Positions 62,455 through 64,000 of a stretch of 64,000 bases of DNA are shown in pieces (the first letter of the stretch is position 1; each line of letters begins with the position of its first letter). The DNA comes from Tessaracoccus defluvii (GTDB lineage: Bacteria; Actinomycetota; Actinomycetes; Propionibacteriales; Propionibacteriaceae), in NCBI RefSeq assembly GCF_014489575.1, contig NZ_CP060789.1, forward strand, positions 3,038,001-3,102,000, read 5' to 3'. The translations under genes and the position numbers were made by a program. Below the pieces are notes generated by a model, which saw only the letters and a list, made by a program, of their open reading frames with translations, had not been told where the DNA came from and searched no databases.

Positions 62455-64000
62455 GGTGCCGTGCGAACTCCCGTCCCTAAGCCGGTGCCGATGGGGTAGA
62501 GGCACGCGGCTGGCTGAAGGCCGGCGTCGGAATCCACGGCACGCACGGCGTCCATGGACACCGGGATGGCGACCGGCAGCCGCCCGATCGGCGGCACGGT
62601 CCCCGTCAGGGCATCGATGAGCGAGCCGTCCGAGACGCCGAACGTCACCGTCAACGCAGTGGCGATGTCGGAGAGCGGGGTCAGCACGGCGGCTCGGTCC
62701 AGCGCCACGTCGACGATGAGCGGAGCGGCCGCTGCGATCGTCCTCAGCCGATGGATCAGCCCGGGCCTGAACTCCAGGGACCCCTGGTGGAAGAAGGACT
62801 CCAGGAACAGGTCGTCGCGAGGATCGAAGGGGGCGCCGATCCGGACGATCGCGACATCGGCCTCCTCCGGGGTGGCCACCACCGGTCCGGGCAGGCCCGG
62901 CGTGGCGGGGTCGACGCCCTCCAGGTAGACGCGGGCACCCGGGGCCAGCGGCAGCGCCTGGCGCCCGCGGACCTCGTGGTTCTCGAGCACCACCACCGAT
63001 CGGGACTGGGCCACCCGTCCCGCCTCGCGGTGTGCGTCACAGCCCGGCACGGTGGCCGCGGCCTCCTCGCCGACGTAGGGGTTGTCGAACAGGCCGAGCC
63101 GGAACTTGACGAGGAGGATACGGCGCACCGACTCGTCGAGGCGCGACTCCGGCACCAGGCCTCCTGTCACCAAGCCCAGGAGCGTCTCCACGCACTCCTC
63201 ACCGCCCACCTGGTCGACGCCGGCGCTCAGCAGCTTGAGGAGGCGTTCGCTCGGTTGCAGCCCCTCCACCCCCCAAGCCCTCGCAGGAAGGACCTGGTCT
63301 CCCACGTGGTTGTCGTTGATGAGTTCCCAGTCCGTCAGAATCACACCGTCGAAGCCCATGGCCTGCCGCAGGAGGCCTTGCAGCAGCTGTCGATTGAAGC
63401 CGATCCCCACCTCCTCGACGGGGTGGCCGTCCAGCACCAGGCCCACGGGGATGCCGTAGCCGGGCATGATGCCGGCCGTGCCATGCGCGATGGCCGTCCG
63501 GAAGGGCTCAAGGTGCTCCTCGAAGCGACCCGCAGGGTAGACGAGCTGCTTGCCGTAGGGGAAGTGCGCTTCCTCGCCGTCCTTCTGGGGCCCGCCGCCG
63601 GGGAAGTGCTTCGTGGTGCAGGCGACGCTGCCGGCGCCGGGGACGGGGCCCTGGAGGCCCGTCAGATAGGCGGCGGTGTGTGCCGCCGAGCGGCCCGCCT
63701 CGGCGCCGAACGTCTGGAGCTGTCGGCACCAGCGGGGGTCCGTCGCGAGGTCCACCTGGGGATGCAGGGCCGCGCGGATCCCCACGGCCACATACTCCTG
63801 CCGGACGATGTCGGCGAACGCCTCCGTAGTCGCCGGATCGTCGATCGCGGCCAACCCGAGGCTGTCGGGCCATTGGGAGAAGGGGCCGCCGGAGAATCCC
63901 ACCCCCACGTTCTCCGCGAACGCGTGCCGGGGATCACTGGAAATGGTGATCGGGATGCCGTGAGGGGTCTGCTCCGCGAGCCGTTGGAGACGGTTGACCC
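62451..64000 (-). CDS. Glycoside hydrolase family 3 protein, 5' end outside window
   Basis: The frame is open to the window edge, beginning VNRLQRLAEQTPHGIPITISSDPRHAF. GH3 landmarks are ACTTKHFPGGGPQKDGEEAHF, the nucleophile in MGFDGVILTDWELIND, and AGVDQVGG, followed by the C-terminal alpha/beta domain that ends LYPIGTGLGTG. GH3 enzymes remove terminal sugars from glycosides. It is translationally coupled to the ABC transporter gene downstream. Confidence 0.92.
   Translation of the reverse strand, partial: VNRLQRLAEQTPHGIPITISSDPRHAFAENVGVGFSGGPFSQWPDSLGLAAIDDPATTEAFADIVRQEYVAVGIRAALHPQVDLATDPRWCRQLQTFGAEAGRSAAHTAAYLTGLQGPVPGAGSVACTTKHFPGGGPQKDGEEAHFPYGKQLVYPAGRFEEHLEPFRTAIAHGTAGIMPGYGIPVGLVLDGHPVEEVGIGFNRQLLQGLLRQAMGFDGVILTDWELINDNHVGDQVLPARAWGVEGLQPSERLLKLLSAGVDQVGGEECVETLLGLVTGGLVPESRLDESVRRILLVKFRLGLFDNPYVGEEAAATVPGCDAHREAGRVAQSRSVVVLENHEVRGRQALPLAPGARVYLEGVDPATPGLPGPVVATPEEADVAIVRIGAPFDPRDDLFLESFFHQGSLEFRPGLIHRLRTIAAAAPLIVDVALDRAAVLTPLSDIATALTVTFGVSDGSLIDALTGTVPPIGRLPVAIPVSMDAVRAVDSDAGLQPAACLYPIGTGLGTGVRTAP

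Noticed and set aside
1..64000. CRISPR arrays
   Set aside because: The only regular repeat is the 83-bp array, whose units are tandem and continuous with no variable spacers.

Overview
The window is a GC-rich actinobacterial chromosome segment around the replication origin. The gene order (M23 peptidase, SIMPL protein, DciA/DUF721, recF, gnd, dnaN, dnaA, rpmH, rnpA, yidD, yidC, jag, rsmG, parA, parB), the many GTG starts, and DnaA boxes of the TTGTCCACA type fit the Actinomycetota. The Propionibacteriaceae are the likeliest family; that placement is inference from gene order and repeat style, not from a database match.

Positions 1-14,110 hold the origin core. Genes left of about 7.1 kb read leftwards and genes right of about 7.4 kb read rightwards. 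DnaA boxes lie in the dnaN-dnaA gap and again in the dnaA-rpmH gap. A 1.7 kb stretch between rsmG and parA has no convincing gene. It holds two parS-like sites, an 83-bp tandem repeat and a second repeat cluster; a third parS lies inside the 5' end of parA.

Positions 14,169-30,010 are housekeeping and metabolism: DUF3817, SURF1, D-Ala-D-Ala ligase, a frameshifted aminotransferase, trxA/trxB, a degenerate MurB-like gene, a 3-hydroxyisobutyryl-CoA hydrolase-like gene, a SorC-type regulator, a MarR/FMN-reductase pair with twin palindromic operators, and an IclR regulator divergent from a hexuronate operon (eda, PfkB-type KDG kinase, uxaA). An isochorismatase-family hydrolase and glpD follow.

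Positions 30,470-55,016 are a genomic island that starts at a tRNA-Ala(UGC) gene. Its large serine recombinase reads into the tRNA and is split by a 2,602-bp IS21-family element. The IS has 24-bp terminal repeats and a 7-bp target duplication, and removing it restores an uninterrupted 564-codon frame. The island then carries a tyrosine recombinase / XRE / zinc-ribbon trio, a small HEPN-like gene, a TetR gene flanked by inverted 22-bp sequences, a tightly overlapped four-gene unit (unknown, sigma-factor-like, unknown, AAA ATPase), a type I restriction-modification operon with an embedded HEPN-like TIGR02391 gene, a DUF2130 gene, and a DUF1883-TIR gene. It ends with a resolvase-type HTH gene, a truncated phage-type integrase, and an IS256-family element.

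The IS256 element joins the cut integrase to a glycoside hydrolase that lacks its N-terminus, so the right end of the island and its attachment site were probably lost in an IS-mediated deletion. The remainder (55,017-64,000) is a carbohydrate locus: the truncated clan-A hydrolase, a GPH-type symporter with a palindromic operator, divergent TetR and LacI regulators, a frameshifted ABC exporter and a GH3 enzyme that runs off the window.

The best candidate for an undescribed system is the four-gene coupled unit at 39,702-43,826. It pairs a sigma-like protein with an AAA ATPase and sits directly upstream of the restriction operon.
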